Below, piece after piece: positions 1-7,618 of a stretch of 8,049 bases of DNA (within the stretch, counting starts at the first letter, position 1; each line of letters opens with the position of its first letter). The notes under the pieces were generated by a model. The model saw only the letters and a program-made list of their open reading frames with translations. It was not told where the DNA came from and did not search any database. Source of the DNA: JBCBZH01 sp039815415 (lineage in GTDB: Bacteria; Bacteroidota; Rhodothermia; Rhodothermales; Rubricoccaceae); contig JBCBZH010000203.1 of assembly GCA_039815415.1 (NCBI GenBank), forward strand, positions 1 through 8,049, read 5' to 3'. Position numbers and translations under genes: made by a program.

Positions 1-1213
1 CACGAGCGGCCGCCGACACAACGACCGGAGCTTGCTTCTCCCAGGAGAACGTACGTCGGGCAGCGTCAAGGGCGGCAGACTGGGCCCTTGTCAAGGCGGA
101 TTCATCGGTTGCCCAGGCATCAATCGCGCTTGCAAGAGCAGAGACATCTCCGTGATCGACGAGCGTGACAGCGTCTGGAGCGTGTGAGGCAATCTCGGCC
201 TGTCCTGAGGTGCGCGATGCGATAACGGCCAGCCCACCCAGGAGATAGTGAAGGATCTTGTTCGTGACGGTCAGGTCGCGGCTCTGGATCTCTGAGATCT
301 CCAGCGCAATCCCGATGTCGTGTTCGGCAATGCGAGCAAGAAGCTCGCCAGGAGGGATCAAGTCGTGGACGTGGAGCCGGTGAGATTCAGATGGGAACAC
401 GCTGTGCAGCCAGGGTTCGTGCGCGGCAGGCAAGTGTCCTCGGAGGTGAACTTGGACCGGCGTACGGACCTGCCGGAGCGCGTCGAACAGGTCGTCGAGC
501 CCGCGGTTGGGGCCGATGGTTTGTGAAACCCAGTGCAGAGAGCGGAGCGACTGGTCCGGTCGGTCTCGGGGCGTATCGCCGAGAGAGGCGCGCTCTGCCC
601 ACGGGAAGGCGTTGTAGACCACATCTAGGGGTGGCACACCGTAGGCTTCCGCCAGCCCGTTCGCCAGCGCGTGGGACGTGGTGACGGCGTATGCCGCGTG
701 CCGAAGCGCCTGCCGCTCCACGGTTTCCAGCAGCGCAATGGGATGGTGCCGGTACTCTGAGGGGTGAGGGTGCCTGGAGTACCAGTCCTCGACGTCCACT
801 CCAATCTTAAAGCCCTCGTTCGCGAGTTGGGCGCACACCCAGGTGCCCACTTCCTGATGCCCAATGGTGAGGTCTGCGTTCTCGTTCCGGGCTGCAGTCA
901 GCAGAGTTCCCATGCCGTAGCCAATCGAGCTGGCGAGATCTCTGTTCAGCTGCCTCTTCGCCTCAACGGCAAGACGGCGTCGCACGCGGTGGACGGTGCC
1001 GCTCAGGCCTGCCTGCGGGCGAATGTCGACCACGTAGCGGTGAGACCAACGGGCTCTATCTGTGAGAGCGGCGTCGGTTTGGGTGAGGGTCTCATCGGTA
1101 GCCGGTCCCAGAACCGTCACGTCATGCCCAGCCTCCGCAAGCGCAGTGGCTTCTTTGACCACCCGCGGGTTGCGGCAGAGATGGGCGCCGGTGACGATGC
1201 TGATGCGAGCCAT
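1..1213 (-). CDS. GT4-type (GT-B) glycosyltransferase, 3' end cut by the window
   Basis: The frame stays open from an ATG at 1213 to the window edge, giving 404 residues with no stop. The start MARISIVTGAHLCRNPRVVK resembles the Rossmann strand and loop that opens GT-B enzymes. An acceptor-side DVEDWYS lies at about 140-146. The C-terminal half carries SLHWVSQTIGPNRGLDDL (224-241), a common start of the donor domain, then GIALE (301-305), TNKILHYLLGGLAVIAS (317-333) and GQAEI, the usual nucleotide-sugar-binding region. The FSWEKQ at 389-394 normally lies near the end, so probably only a few residues are missing. It should transfer a sugar from an NDP-sugar to a lipid-linked or growing glycan at the cytoplasmic membrane face. 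Donor and acceptor cannot be read from sequence. The start is one base past the TAG of the upstream GT2 gene, implying coupled translation; AAGG about six bases before the ATG is the nearest thing to a Shine-Dalgarno here. Confidence 0.88.
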   Translation of the reverse strand, partial: MARISIVTGAHLCRNPRVVKEATALAEAGHDVTVLGPATDETLTQTDAALTDRARWSHRYVVDIRPQAGLSGTVHRVRRRLAVEAKRQLNRDLASSIGYGMGTLLTAARNENADLTIGHQEVGTWVCAQLANEGFKIGVDVEDWYSRHPHPSEYRHHPIALLETVERQALRHAAYAVTTSHALANGLAEAYGVPPLDVVYNAFPWAERASLGDTPRDRPDQSLRSLHWVSQTIGPNRGLDDLFDALRQVRTPVQVHLRGHLPAAHEPWLHSVFPSESHRLHVHDLIPPGELLARIAEHDIGIALEISEIQSRDLTVTNKILHYLLGGLAVIASRTSGQAEIASHAPDAVTLVDHGDVSALASAIDAWATDESALTRAQSAALDAARRTFSWEKQAPVVVSAAAR

Positions 1214-1214
1214 T

Positions 1215-2183
1215 CTACCCTTGGTTGTAGCGGACGCGGTACCACACGGACTGGAACCGGACCGCGGCTTTCCAGCCGATCGTGTCCCGGAGAAGCCGGA
1301 ACAGGCGTCCTCCGTCGGGCTGGCGGCCCCCGCCTCCCAGTGCATTCGCTCGGGCTTCAGCCTCTCTGGCGAGCGAGCGGCTCAGTGGATATGCCTCGAA
1401 CATGAATTGCTCCCAGCAGGCGGCCTGGGCAGCGCGGACATCTGGGGTGTCTCCCAGTGCTCCGAGGTGCTGAACGCACAGCTCCGTGGTGTCGAACAAG
1501 GACGTGGCGAGGGAGGCTCCTCGGCGTGCGCTTACACTTCCCGCTATGCCGCTCCGGTAGAAGCCCCACGCACCGCCACAAAAAGCAATGCTGTGGGCAT
1601 TCAAGAGCACACGAGCGAAGAACTCGCCGTCCTGATTTCGCTTGATGCGTTCGTTCCAGGGACCCGCAGCCTCAATGACAGACCTCGGCGTGAGCCACGC
1701 GAACGAGGCAAACATGCCGTTCTGGGCCCAGGAGTCGAGGAGCCAGTCCGACGCGGGTGTGTAGTCGTGCCAGTCCCGGTTGGGAGCAGGGCGGTCTGGA
1801 GGCGGACTAGCGTCGTAAAACCGCACCCAGGGACCAGAGGCCACCGTGCCATTAGGCTCCTGAAGAAGGCGCTGGACCTGGATCTCGATCTTCTCTGGGG
1901 CCAGAAGATCGTCCGCATCCAGGTACTGGATGAAGTCACCTGAGGCTTCGCTCAACGCTCGGTTTCGGGCCGCACAGGCTCCCTGGTTCTCTTGTGCGAT
2001 CACCGTGCAACGCGGGTGCTCAAACGAGCTGGCGATTTCGAGGGTGCGGTCTGTGGACCCATCGTCCACCACCACCAGCTCGAGGTTGGCATATGACTGG
2101 GCTCTGACCGACGCGAGCGTATCGGCAATCCACGGCTCGGCGTTGTACGCGGTCACCAGAACAGAGACCAGAGGTGAGGTCAT
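1215..2183 (-). CDS. GT2 family glycosyltransferase (GT-A fold)
   Basis: This complete 322-residue protein is a typical GT2 enzyme. SVLVTAYNAEPWIADTL (7-23) is the first strand and loop of the GT-A fold. VVVDDGSTDRT (37-47) is the nucleotide-binding segment, and NQGACAARNRAL (66-77) is the usual helix. YLDADDLL (87-94) holds the metal-binding DxD (Asp89, Asp91). QDGEFFARVL (184-193) matches the E/D-D segment where the catalytic base normally lies. The last 100 residues are less conserved and probably set acceptor choice; there is no clear membrane segment, although the basic, aromatic end could sit on the membrane. It should add one sugar to the repeat unit; which sugar is unknown. Its ATG overlaps the TGA of the asparagine synthetase-like gene as ATGA (2180-2183), so the two are probably translated together. 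No Shine-Dalgarno is visible, fitting re-initiation after the overlap. Confidence 0.93.
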   Translation of the reverse strand: MTSPLVSVLVTAYNAEPWIADTLASVRAQSYANLELVVVDDGSTDRTLEIASSFEHPRCTVIAQENQGACAARNRALSEASGDFIQYLDADDLLAPEKIEIQVQRLLQEPNGTVASGPWVRFYDASPPPDRPAPNRDWHDYTPASDWLLDSWAQNGMFASFAWLTPRSVIEAAGPWNERIKRNQDGEFFARVLLNAHSIAFCGGAWGFYRSGIAGSVSARRGASLATSLFDTTELCVQHLGALGDTPDVRAAQAACWEQFMFEAYPLSRSLAREAEARANALGGGGRQPDGGRLFRLLRDTIGWKAAVRFQSVWYRVRYNQG

Positions 2184-4141
2184 GAGGCCACAGGTGCCGG
2201 TGTTGAGTGGGCGGCATCCACGTGATCATGCGCGTACATCTCCGACGCCTCCGGGTGCGGTGACAGGCTCGATCCCCCAGCGGGGCCCTCAACCGAGGAG
2301 GCTGCATCCTGACGCCGGTTTTGGAAGCGGGCCAGTAGGGTGGCAACGCGAAACGCTTCGTTGGCAGACCATCCGCCGTTCCACGGAGGATTTGCCCAGG
2401 GGTCGCGGGGCGACACGGTACGGAGCAGATCGCGGTCCTCAGGCGTTGCACGTTCGAACAAGGCCCGAAGAGATGGGCTGTTCTGGAGGTACCACGAGAT
2501 GCGAGGCCAGGAGCCATCGGTAGCGGGGCCGTTGGGCTTAGCCGCTGCGCGCTTGCGGGCGGCCGGAAGGCGGCGCTGAACCCAGCCTTTAGCAAATAGG
2601 GCCACCTTGACGGCTGTTGGGGAGTCCGTTCGCCAGCCCGCATGAGCTAGCGGGATATCGCGGCTTGGGCCAGCCACACGGGCCACGGCACGGCCCCAGA
2701 GATCAGAATTGACTTTCCACTCGGCTCTCGTGCGCGAATAGGCTTCGGCCACAGCCCGGTCAGCCAGGAACGTGTCGTATGGGAAGATGCGGTACATGAT
2801 GGGGCCGGAGACCGAGGCACCATAGGCGTTGGGGCGCACCCGTCGGTCTTCGACGAGCAACCAGTCGCGGTCCTCCGCGAATGTGGTCGGGAGTCCTTCA
2901 AACCGCTCGAGGTATCGCTCCGTAACGGCATCGGCAAGGGCTGGTGGCAGCGGAGACGCTCGGTTGGGTCTGTAGTCGTTGACCCGCGTGGAGCGGAGTT
3001 CATGGAGGGGGAGGTTGCGGCCAAACAACGTTTTGAACCGTCGCTCCATCGTCCATCCTTTGAACACGCGGTCAGCTGTGCAGCCGGTCGTCACGGTTGT
3101 GGCGCCAAGCGAGCGGATGGTCTCCCACGTTCCGATAAAGTGATTGTCCTCTGCCGACCACATGCCGCCTGACCACCGGGAGCCTTCTGCAATCCAGCGC
3201 GGGTAGTAGTCGTAATCCCGAGCAAAGCCGATGTACCGGGTACCCGAGGCCTCGCAAATCTGCTTAGCGATGCCGGCTTCATGATTGAAGTGCTCGTACA
3301 TGTTCACGCCTACGAGCTGGGCATCTGAGGCAGCTCCAAACAGGATCGCCCGCGAGTCCATGCCCCCGCTCGTGTAGACCGCAGTTCTTCCCAGGCGGCC
3401 GAGAGTGCGTCGGCGAATGGCGCCGACCAAGGCTTCGGCTAGTGCCTCGGCGCCTTCCTCAAGGCTCGGGTAGAAGTCGTCCTGGAATGGCTCCCATGCC
3501 ACCCAGTCTTGTGCCGTATTCCCTGCGACGTTCCATGTCCAGTGATGGCCGGGCCCGGCGTGCTGGATCTCGGAGTAGTACGTGGTAGGAGCCGTTGTCT
3601 GCCACTTTGAGAGAAACTCCGCATAGGACACGAGGTCTGGTGTGGTGGTGACCTCGGGGTCGTCCGCCAGCGCGTCGGGGTGGGTGCAGATCACACAGGC
3701 GCTTGCATCGTGGGGCTTGTAGACAAACACTGGGTTGTAGCCCAGGGGGTCGGTGGTCAGGTGGATGTCCTGAGTTCGTGGATCCCAGGCGAGAATGCAC
3801 GCTGGGCCATCGGGGCAGTCGAGCGCTTCGGGGCCGTGCTTGAGGTAGGCATCGAGCAGCAGGCGGCAGCTCAGCCCGCCTTCAAAGTGCGTGAGGCTCT
3901 CGGCACGGTCCCAATCGGAGTCCTCCCACGAGACACGCCCCGATGTGGCAATCCGAACGCCTGTTGACGGATCGTAGGCTGGGCCGAACAGCGCTGGATC
4001 GTCGAACGAGGTCCAAGCGAAGGATAAGCCTTCCAGCGCGACCGTCACCCGGGTCTCATCGGCAGAAAACTGAAGTCGATTCGCGGCAGCGGTGACGCGC
4101 TCGAGCTGAGGAGGACCGAAGACGGCGAAGAGACCTGCCAT
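2180..4141 (-). CDS. Asparagine synthetase B-like protein lacking the catalytic cysteine
   Basis: This 653-residue protein has the two-domain layout of AsnB-type enzymes. The N-terminal part (about 1-210) is a class II glutamine amidotransferase-like fold: it opens MAGLFAVFG where active enzymes read MCGI, and keeps TDPLGYNPVFVY (130-141), equivalent to the DR-G-PLYY strand. The C-terminal part is an ATP-pyrophosphatase domain with the PP-loop YTSGGMDSRA (256-265). A second segment, TTGCTADRVFKGW (351-363), aligns with G-x-G-A-D-E-x-x-x-GY but has Cys354, Thr355 and Arg358 at usually conserved places. With Ala2 instead of Cys2 it should not release ammonia from glutamine. It could use free ammonia, or an amine as the lasso-peptide cyclases do, or serve only in adenylation. 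In this locus an amide on a sugar acid or an amino acid-sugar bond is plausible but is inference. Residues from about 610 are low-complexity Ser/Pro/Ala-rich. It follows a 227 bp gap and is coupled to the next GT2 by an ATGA overlap. Confidence 0.9.
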   Translation of the reverse strand: MAGLFAVFGPPQLERVTAAANRLQFSADETRVTVALEGLSFAWTSFDDPALFGPAYDPSTGVRIATSGRVSWEDSDWDRAESLTHFEGGLSCRLLLDAYLKHGPEALDCPDGPACILAWDPRTQDIHLTTDPLGYNPVFVYKPHDASACVICTHPDALADDPEVTTTPDLVSYAEFLSKWQTTAPTTYYSEIQHAGPGHHWTWNVAGNTAQDWVAWEPFQDDFYPSLEEGAEALAEALVGAIRRRTLGRLGRTAVYTSGGMDSRAILFGAASDAQLVGVNMYEHFNHEAGIAKQICEASGTRYIGFARDYDYYPRWIAEGSRWSGGMWSAEDNHFIGTWETIRSLGATTVTTGCTADRVFKGWTMERRFKTLFGRNLPLHELRSTRVNDYRPNRASPLPPALADAVTERYLERFEGLPTTFAEDRDWLLVEDRRVRPNAYGASVSGPIMYRIFPYDTFLADRAVAEAYSRTRAEWKVNSDLWGRAVARVAGPSRDIPLAHAGWRTDSPTAVKVALFAKGWVQRRLPAARKRAAAKPNGPATDGSWPRISWYLQNSPSLRALFERATPEDRDLLRTVSPRDPWANPPWNGGWSANEAFRVATLLARFQNRRQDAASSVEGPAGGSSLSPHPEASEMYAHDHVDAAHSTPAPVAS

Positions 4142-4368
4142 GATGAACGTCGGTGCGGTCGTACGGAATGAGAGCGGAGGTACAAGGTGTGCCGTCGCCG
4201 TTCGATTTTCCGGGTGAAGGTGAACAAACGGGCCCTCGTTACGCCCCGCGAGCTGGCGGCCATTGGGTTTCTGTGGCGCTCAGGCACGAGTCTGGCAGAG
4301 CCGAGGGGAGAGAGGACACGGTGGGAAATGGAGCCTACCAAGAGATGGGCCAAACACGGGGATGAAGC
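4142..4368. other. 227 bp intergenic gap, possible internal promoter region
   Basis: This is the largest non-coding interval in the window; the other gaps are 111, 35, 17 and 1 bp, and one junction overlaps. No reading frame in it looks like a protein: the frames that cross it run antisense or out of phase into neighbouring genes and have arginine- and serine-rich shadow composition. I see no strong hairpin followed by a T-run after the TAA at 4369-4371, so termination there is not supported. The only minus-strand promoter-like match, TTGTAC then 16 bases then TACGAC just before the ATG at 4141, is poor. The length alone suggests a leader or promoter for the asparagine synthetase-like gene and those after it. 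Confidence 0.35.
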
Positions 4369-5271
4369 TTACGTGTCCCTCTTCAGAAGGCTCAACGCGG
4401 TCCCCCAGTTGTAGGCAGCACCGCTTGCGGCCGCCACCATTCCCTGTTTGTTGAGTCGCAGTGCCTGCTTGACAAAGCTCAAGGAGGATCGGAATAGGCT
4501 GGTCGCAACGGTACGTCCCGTAAGGTGGTCGGCCTCCATAAGGCCGCGCGTTCGGCCCATATCGACCCGCCGTCCGAGAAACCACGTAACGGTGGATCGA
4601 TTGCGGGGGACGTAGTGCCAGACGCGGGCACAAGCCACGTCTGCGGGGTTCACATCCCGGACGCGGAGACGCCTCTGCATGTCGGTTTCCTGGCCTCGAG
4701 CCCCCGTGGGCGATCCGGGTCCTACGTCCGGGTTGAATCCACCTGCGCCCCGGATGTCATGGGAGAAGGCCGCCCAGTTGAATCCGAGGTACTCGTCCGT
4801 CATCGTTCCTCGGTCATCCAACTCGTACCCGCGAGCGGAGTGGGGGAGCGATGGAATGAGCCAGGAGGGAGGGGGAGCTTCGTAATCGCAGGACACGGGA
4901 CCCCCGAAGTACGCCGCGGCGCCAGCTCGAGCTACGGCATCGTGGTAGCACTGAAGGAGCGAGGAGTCGAAGCGCACATCGTCGTCCAAGAACACGCAGA
5001 GCGTCCCGTCTGCGACGTGCTTGAGGGCTGCATTGAGCGCGTCGCTCTTGTTGGCTCTGGGGTGGTATAGATACCGGAAGAAGGCCTCGGGGTAGTCTGG
5101 CGATAGAGCCTCAACAAGGGCTTCAGCGCCCGCCTCGGTCCCATTCTCCACCACGATGCAGCCGATATACGAGGCCGGAGCATCACATCGGGCCACCGAC
5201 TCGAGCGTCCGGCGCAGAAGCGTCGGCCGACCGTGGGTGGGAACGACGACGATGAGAGGGACCGGGGACAT
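4369..5271 (-). CDS. GT2 family glycosyltransferase
   Basis: From the ATG at 5271 this is a 300-residue GT-A enzyme. A TTG one codon earlier (5274) is in frame, but the adjacent ATG is the better start. LIVVVPTHGRPTLLRRTLES (6-25) is the first strand with the nucleotide-binding loop. VVENGTE (40-46) replaces the more usual VDDGS. KSDALNAAL (75-83) matches the conserved N-K-x-x-A-L-N helix. VFLDDDV (93-99) holds the metal-binding DDD. GQETDMQRRL (193-202) supplies the E-D segment near the catalytic base, and VWHYVPRNR (217-225) is seen in many enzymes of this type. Residues 258-296 carry hydrophobic stretches but no convincing transmembrane helix. It should add one sugar to the polysaccharide repeat unit; donor and linkage are unknown. 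It starts 35 bp after the pyruvyl transferase gene, within the same apparent operon, and has no clear Shine-Dalgarno. Confidence 0.92.
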   Translation of the reverse strand: MSPVPLIVVVPTHGRPTLLRRTLESVARCDAPASYIGCIVVENGTEAGAEALVEALSPDYPEAFFRYLYHPRANKSDALNAALKHVADGTLCVFLDDDVRFDSSLLQCYHDAVARAGAAAYFGGPVSCDYEAPPPSWLIPSLPHSARGYELDDRGTMTDEYLGFNWAAFSHDIRGAGGFNPDVGPGSPTGARGQETDMQRRLRVRDVNPADVACARVWHYVPRNRSTVTWFLGRRVDMGRTRGLMEADHLTGRTVATSLFRSSLSFVKQALRLNKQGMVAAASGAAYNWGTALSLLKRDT

Positions 5272-5306
5272 CAACGAGCTGGCGAAGTCTCAGGGGCTAC
5301 GTCTGC

Positions 5307-6533
5307 TTATGCGGAGCACAGGGCGTCTCGTGTTGCATCGAAGGCCTGCGCAGATCGGGCTTTCACGTGTGGGAGGGCTTCCAAAAGGCGGCTCCGTAGT
5401 GCAGACCGATCCTGCCACGCCTCGGTCACCAGACGTTGAAGATCATCAGGCGTGAGGTTGGAGTGATCAAGCACGTACGTCTCGAGGCCAAACTCGGCGA
5501 GCAGCTCTGGGTACTTGTGCGCCCATCCTACAGCGACTGAGGGCACCCCACTCGAGAGAGCCGCAATGAGGGCGTGAAACCGGGAGCCAATCATCAGCTC
5601 GCAGACTCCAATCATGGCCTTGAGGTCCGCAGCAGAGCAGTCCTCAGTCACGGCACCAACGTCTTCGGCCCCGAGTGTGTCTGCGATGAGTTGGCAGAGA
5701 TAGCGGTCGTCGTGCCGTGTCTCGCTGGCAGGGAGGATCTCGTGCGGAACCAGAAGAATCTGAACAGATTGGTCCAGGAACGAGCGACCAATCTGAGTCA
5801 GCGCCTGGCCGTACAGGTTGTCAGAGCCTTCGCCGCCGGTTCGCTCATACACGCGCATGTTGGGAGCGATGGCGACGATGGGGCGACCGGGGTCTAGCCC
5901 GAGGCGAGCAACGAGCTGGCGCCCATCCGGGGATGCACGAAACAGGAATGCGATATCCGAAGCTTGCTCGACCAGTCCGTCGGCATCGAGCTGGCGGATG
6001 TAGTCCCGAGAGATGTCATCGCGTGCAAAGGTGAGCGTAGCCGATGAAATCGCTCGTTTCGCCAGCGCGTGGACGCGGGGGTCTTCGAAGGGCCCCCAAG
6101 CCTGAGGCAGGAAGACGAACGGCTTTCCTCTGCGCGCAAACGTGTCCACGACCGGAAGGAGAGGGTCGCCTGCAGTGCCTCGCTGGTCGGAGAACAGAAA
6201 CCCACTCACATCTACAGCCCCATCCACGGCGTTGGCGAGGGCCTCTGCGTACGCCAACCGGTCTCTACGGCGGAGCCAATAGGTTGGGCCTTCCGGTGCC
6301 CGCGCCATGCGGAGAGCCAGGTTCGCAAACGTGGTGATTCGGCCTTGGGGCTCAACAGGCGCATACGGCATGCCGAGAGCTACGAGTCCCTCAGGGTGCC
6401 ATTGACGTGCCCGCCAGTCCCCGATGCAAAATGAGGCACCGGGGATGCGGTCTCCCAACTCCGCGAGGACCGTATAGAGCATGGCCTCGGCCCCTTTGTT
6501 GACCGCGTTGCTTCCAAGAACGAGAATGCGCAT
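5307..6533 (-). CDS. Polysaccharide pyruvyl transferase family protein
   Basis: This 408-residue protein fits the family that includes WcaK, AmsJ and CsaB, whose characterised members move pyruvate from phosphoenolpyruvate to a sugar as a 4,6- or 3,4-ketal. MRILVLGSNAVNKGAEAMLY (1-20) is the characteristic opening with its N-x-G-A-E-A-M. A strand with LPQAWGPF (142-149) follows, then ARDDISRDYI (170-179), equivalent to the family R-(D/E)-x-x-S segment, and ASDIAFLF (191-198). The C-terminal GT-B-like domain has IGSRFHALIAALSSGVPSVA (315-334), with His320 at the position needed for activity in family members, and then GWAHKY. Pyruvylation would give the polymer a negative charge. It lies 17 bp after the nitroreductase-like gene and 35 bp before a GT2 gene. 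Some members of this family have no proven pyruvyl transferase activity, so the family is more certain than the reaction. Confidence 0.9.
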   Translation of the reverse strand: MRILVLGSNAVNKGAEAMLYTVLAELGDRIPGASFCIGDWRARQWHPEGLVALGMPYAPVEPQGRITTFANLALRMARAPEGPTYWLRRRDRLAYAEALANAVDGAVDVSGFLFSDQRGTAGDPLLPVVDTFARRGKPFVFLPQAWGPFEDPRVHALAKRAISSATLTFARDDISRDYIRQLDADGLVEQASDIAFLFRASPDGRQLVARLGLDPGRPIVAIAPNMRVYERTGGEGSDNLYGQALTQIGRSFLDQSVQILLVPHEILPASETRHDDRYLCQLIADTLGAEDVGAVTEDCSAADLKAMIGVCELMIGSRFHALIAALSSGVPSVAVGWAHKYPELLAEFGLETYVLDHSNLTPDDLQRLVTEAWQDRSALRSRLLEALPHVKARSAQAFDATRDALCSA

Positions 6534-6550
6534 GATGGGGGGAAAGCGTT

Positions 6551-7618
6551 CTAGGAAGCCCCGGGGGCCACGTTGTAGGTGCGAGCCTTGGACAGTGGCT
6601 TCTTTTGGGAGAAGGCGACCGTTCCCTCGGGGTCCGGATATCCGAAGGCGATGAGCATCACGGGCCGCTCATCAGTCGCCAGCCCGAGTAGGCGTGCCAT
6701 TCTCGTTTCCCGGTTTGCAATGTCCGGCCAGTTGATGGGGCACGAGGCGATGCCCTGGACTTCCAGCCCATACATGAAGGACATGGCGGCGAGAGCCCCG
6801 TCGATGTAAATGAGATGGCGGTCACGCTCGTTGAAGTACGCGCGCTGGCGACCGACGAGAACGGCAATGGCAGGGATGTTCTGAGCGTAGCCCTTCGTGC
6901 CCATCGGAATCACACCCACCGCTTGGACCAGCTCCGGGTCATCGAAGATGTGGAAGACATAGGGTTGGCGATTGCATGCGCTGGGAGACTGCAAAGCCAC
7001 CTCGAGTGCGCGGTCGATAGCGTCTCTTGGAACAGCCTGGTCTGTGAACCACCGTACGCTTCGGCGCCGGTGTGCGAGTGCCGCCAGCTCGTCAATGTCG
7101 ATCGACAGAGGCGCGGTTTCGCGGTGGTAGGGAATGCGCCTCGTTGGGTCGTCAGGTCGGACGAAGGTGGCGCGTGCGGTCCTGTACGTTTCGTGGGCAG
7201 CATCGACCGGAGAGACGGCATCAACCACCCTGAAATACTCATCGAGTACATCCACAGCCCAGAGGATCAGATCCGGGTCTGACGTCTCCAGAGGCAGGAT
7301 TGTGGCAAACGCGGCAACCGTCTCTTCGATGTACTCGAGAGCAAAGACGGGTCGCCGGGGGCGCATTAGCAAGCCCTTCTCGATCCGGTGTGTGTTGCGC
7401 CTGAGAGTGAAGGCATCAGCGTCCGTTCGGGCTGGCGAGGTCGGGCTTTCAGCCGTTGAGGCATGCGCTGAACGACCGTGTAGAACGGAGCTGAACTCTC
7501 GGTCGAACGATCCATCGAGCAGGAAGTAGAGCCCACCAAAGCGTGGGTTCTTCAGGGCTCGCCGGTGAGCCCACTGGGCGAGGCGTGTTCGGACGCGGGT
7601 ACGCAGGGCTTGGAGCAT
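6551..7618 (-). CDS. Nitroreductase-family flavoprotein with long N-terminal extension
   Basis: This protein has 355 residues, while plain nitroreductases have about 190-220. The C-terminal half (about 176-350) is the flavin-binding domain: HRRRSVRWFTDQAVP (183-197) with the FMN-phosphate-binding R-R-S-x-R, LQSPSACNRQPYVFHIF (209-225) with the usual P-S-x-x-N-x-Q-P, IDGALAAMSFM (272-282) and VMLIAFGYPDP (320-330). The first 180 residues have no nitroreductase match. They begin with a basic, amphipathic segment (1-22) and include NTHRIEKGLLMRP (75-87), an H-R-x-E-K-G-L motif that I recall from nitroreductase-like proteins of polysaccharide clusters. The expected chemistry is FMN-dependent oxidation or reduction with NAD(P)H, but the substrate is unknown; modification of a sugar or precursor is inferred only from the neighbours. 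It sits 111 bp after the GT4 gene and 17 bp before the pyruvyl transferase gene. No Shine-Dalgarno is visible before the ATG at 7618. Confidence 0.88.
   Translation of the reverse strand: MLQALRTRVRTRLAQWAHRRALKNPRFGGLYFLLDGSFDREFSSVLHGRSAHASTAESPTSPARTDADAFTLRRNTHRIEKGLLMRPRRPVFALEYIEETVAAFATILPLETSDPDLILWAVDVLDEYFRVVDAVSPVDAAHETYRTARATFVRPDDPTRRIPYHRETAPLSIDIDELAALAHRRRSVRWFTDQAVPRDAIDRALEVALQSPSACNRQPYVFHIFDDPELVQAVGVIPMGTKGYAQNIPAIAVLVGRQRAYFNERDRHLIYIDGALAAMSFMYGLEVQGIASCPINWPDIANRETRMARLLGLATDERPVMLIAFGYPDPEGTVAFSQKKPLSKARTYNVAPGAS

Noticed and set aside
764..1405. Plus-strand open frame of 213 codons
   Set aside because: It is antisense to the N-terminal half of the GT4 gene, whose minus-strand frame shows proper GT-B motifs throughout.
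1062..1943. Long plus-strand open frame of 293 codons
   Set aside because: It lies antisense to the clear GT2 gene and the start of the GT4 gene, has no recognisable motif and Arg/Ser/Pro-rich shadow composition. Long antisense frames are expected in GC-rich coding DNA.
2020..2643. Minus-strand frame of 207 codons overlapping two genes
   Set aside because: It is out of phase across the end of the asparagine synthetase-like gene and the start of the GT2 gene, with no domain features.
4142..4200. Sigma70-like TTGTAC-16-TACGAC in front of the asparagine synthetase-like gene
   Set aside because: The -10 match is poor and it would leave a leader of only about 10 bases; too weak to list as a promoter.
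4045..4353. Minus-strand frame of 102 codons covering the 227 bp gap
   Set aside because: It runs out of phase into the asparagine synthetase-like gene, is rich in Arg and Ser, and has no recognisable domain or initiation signal.
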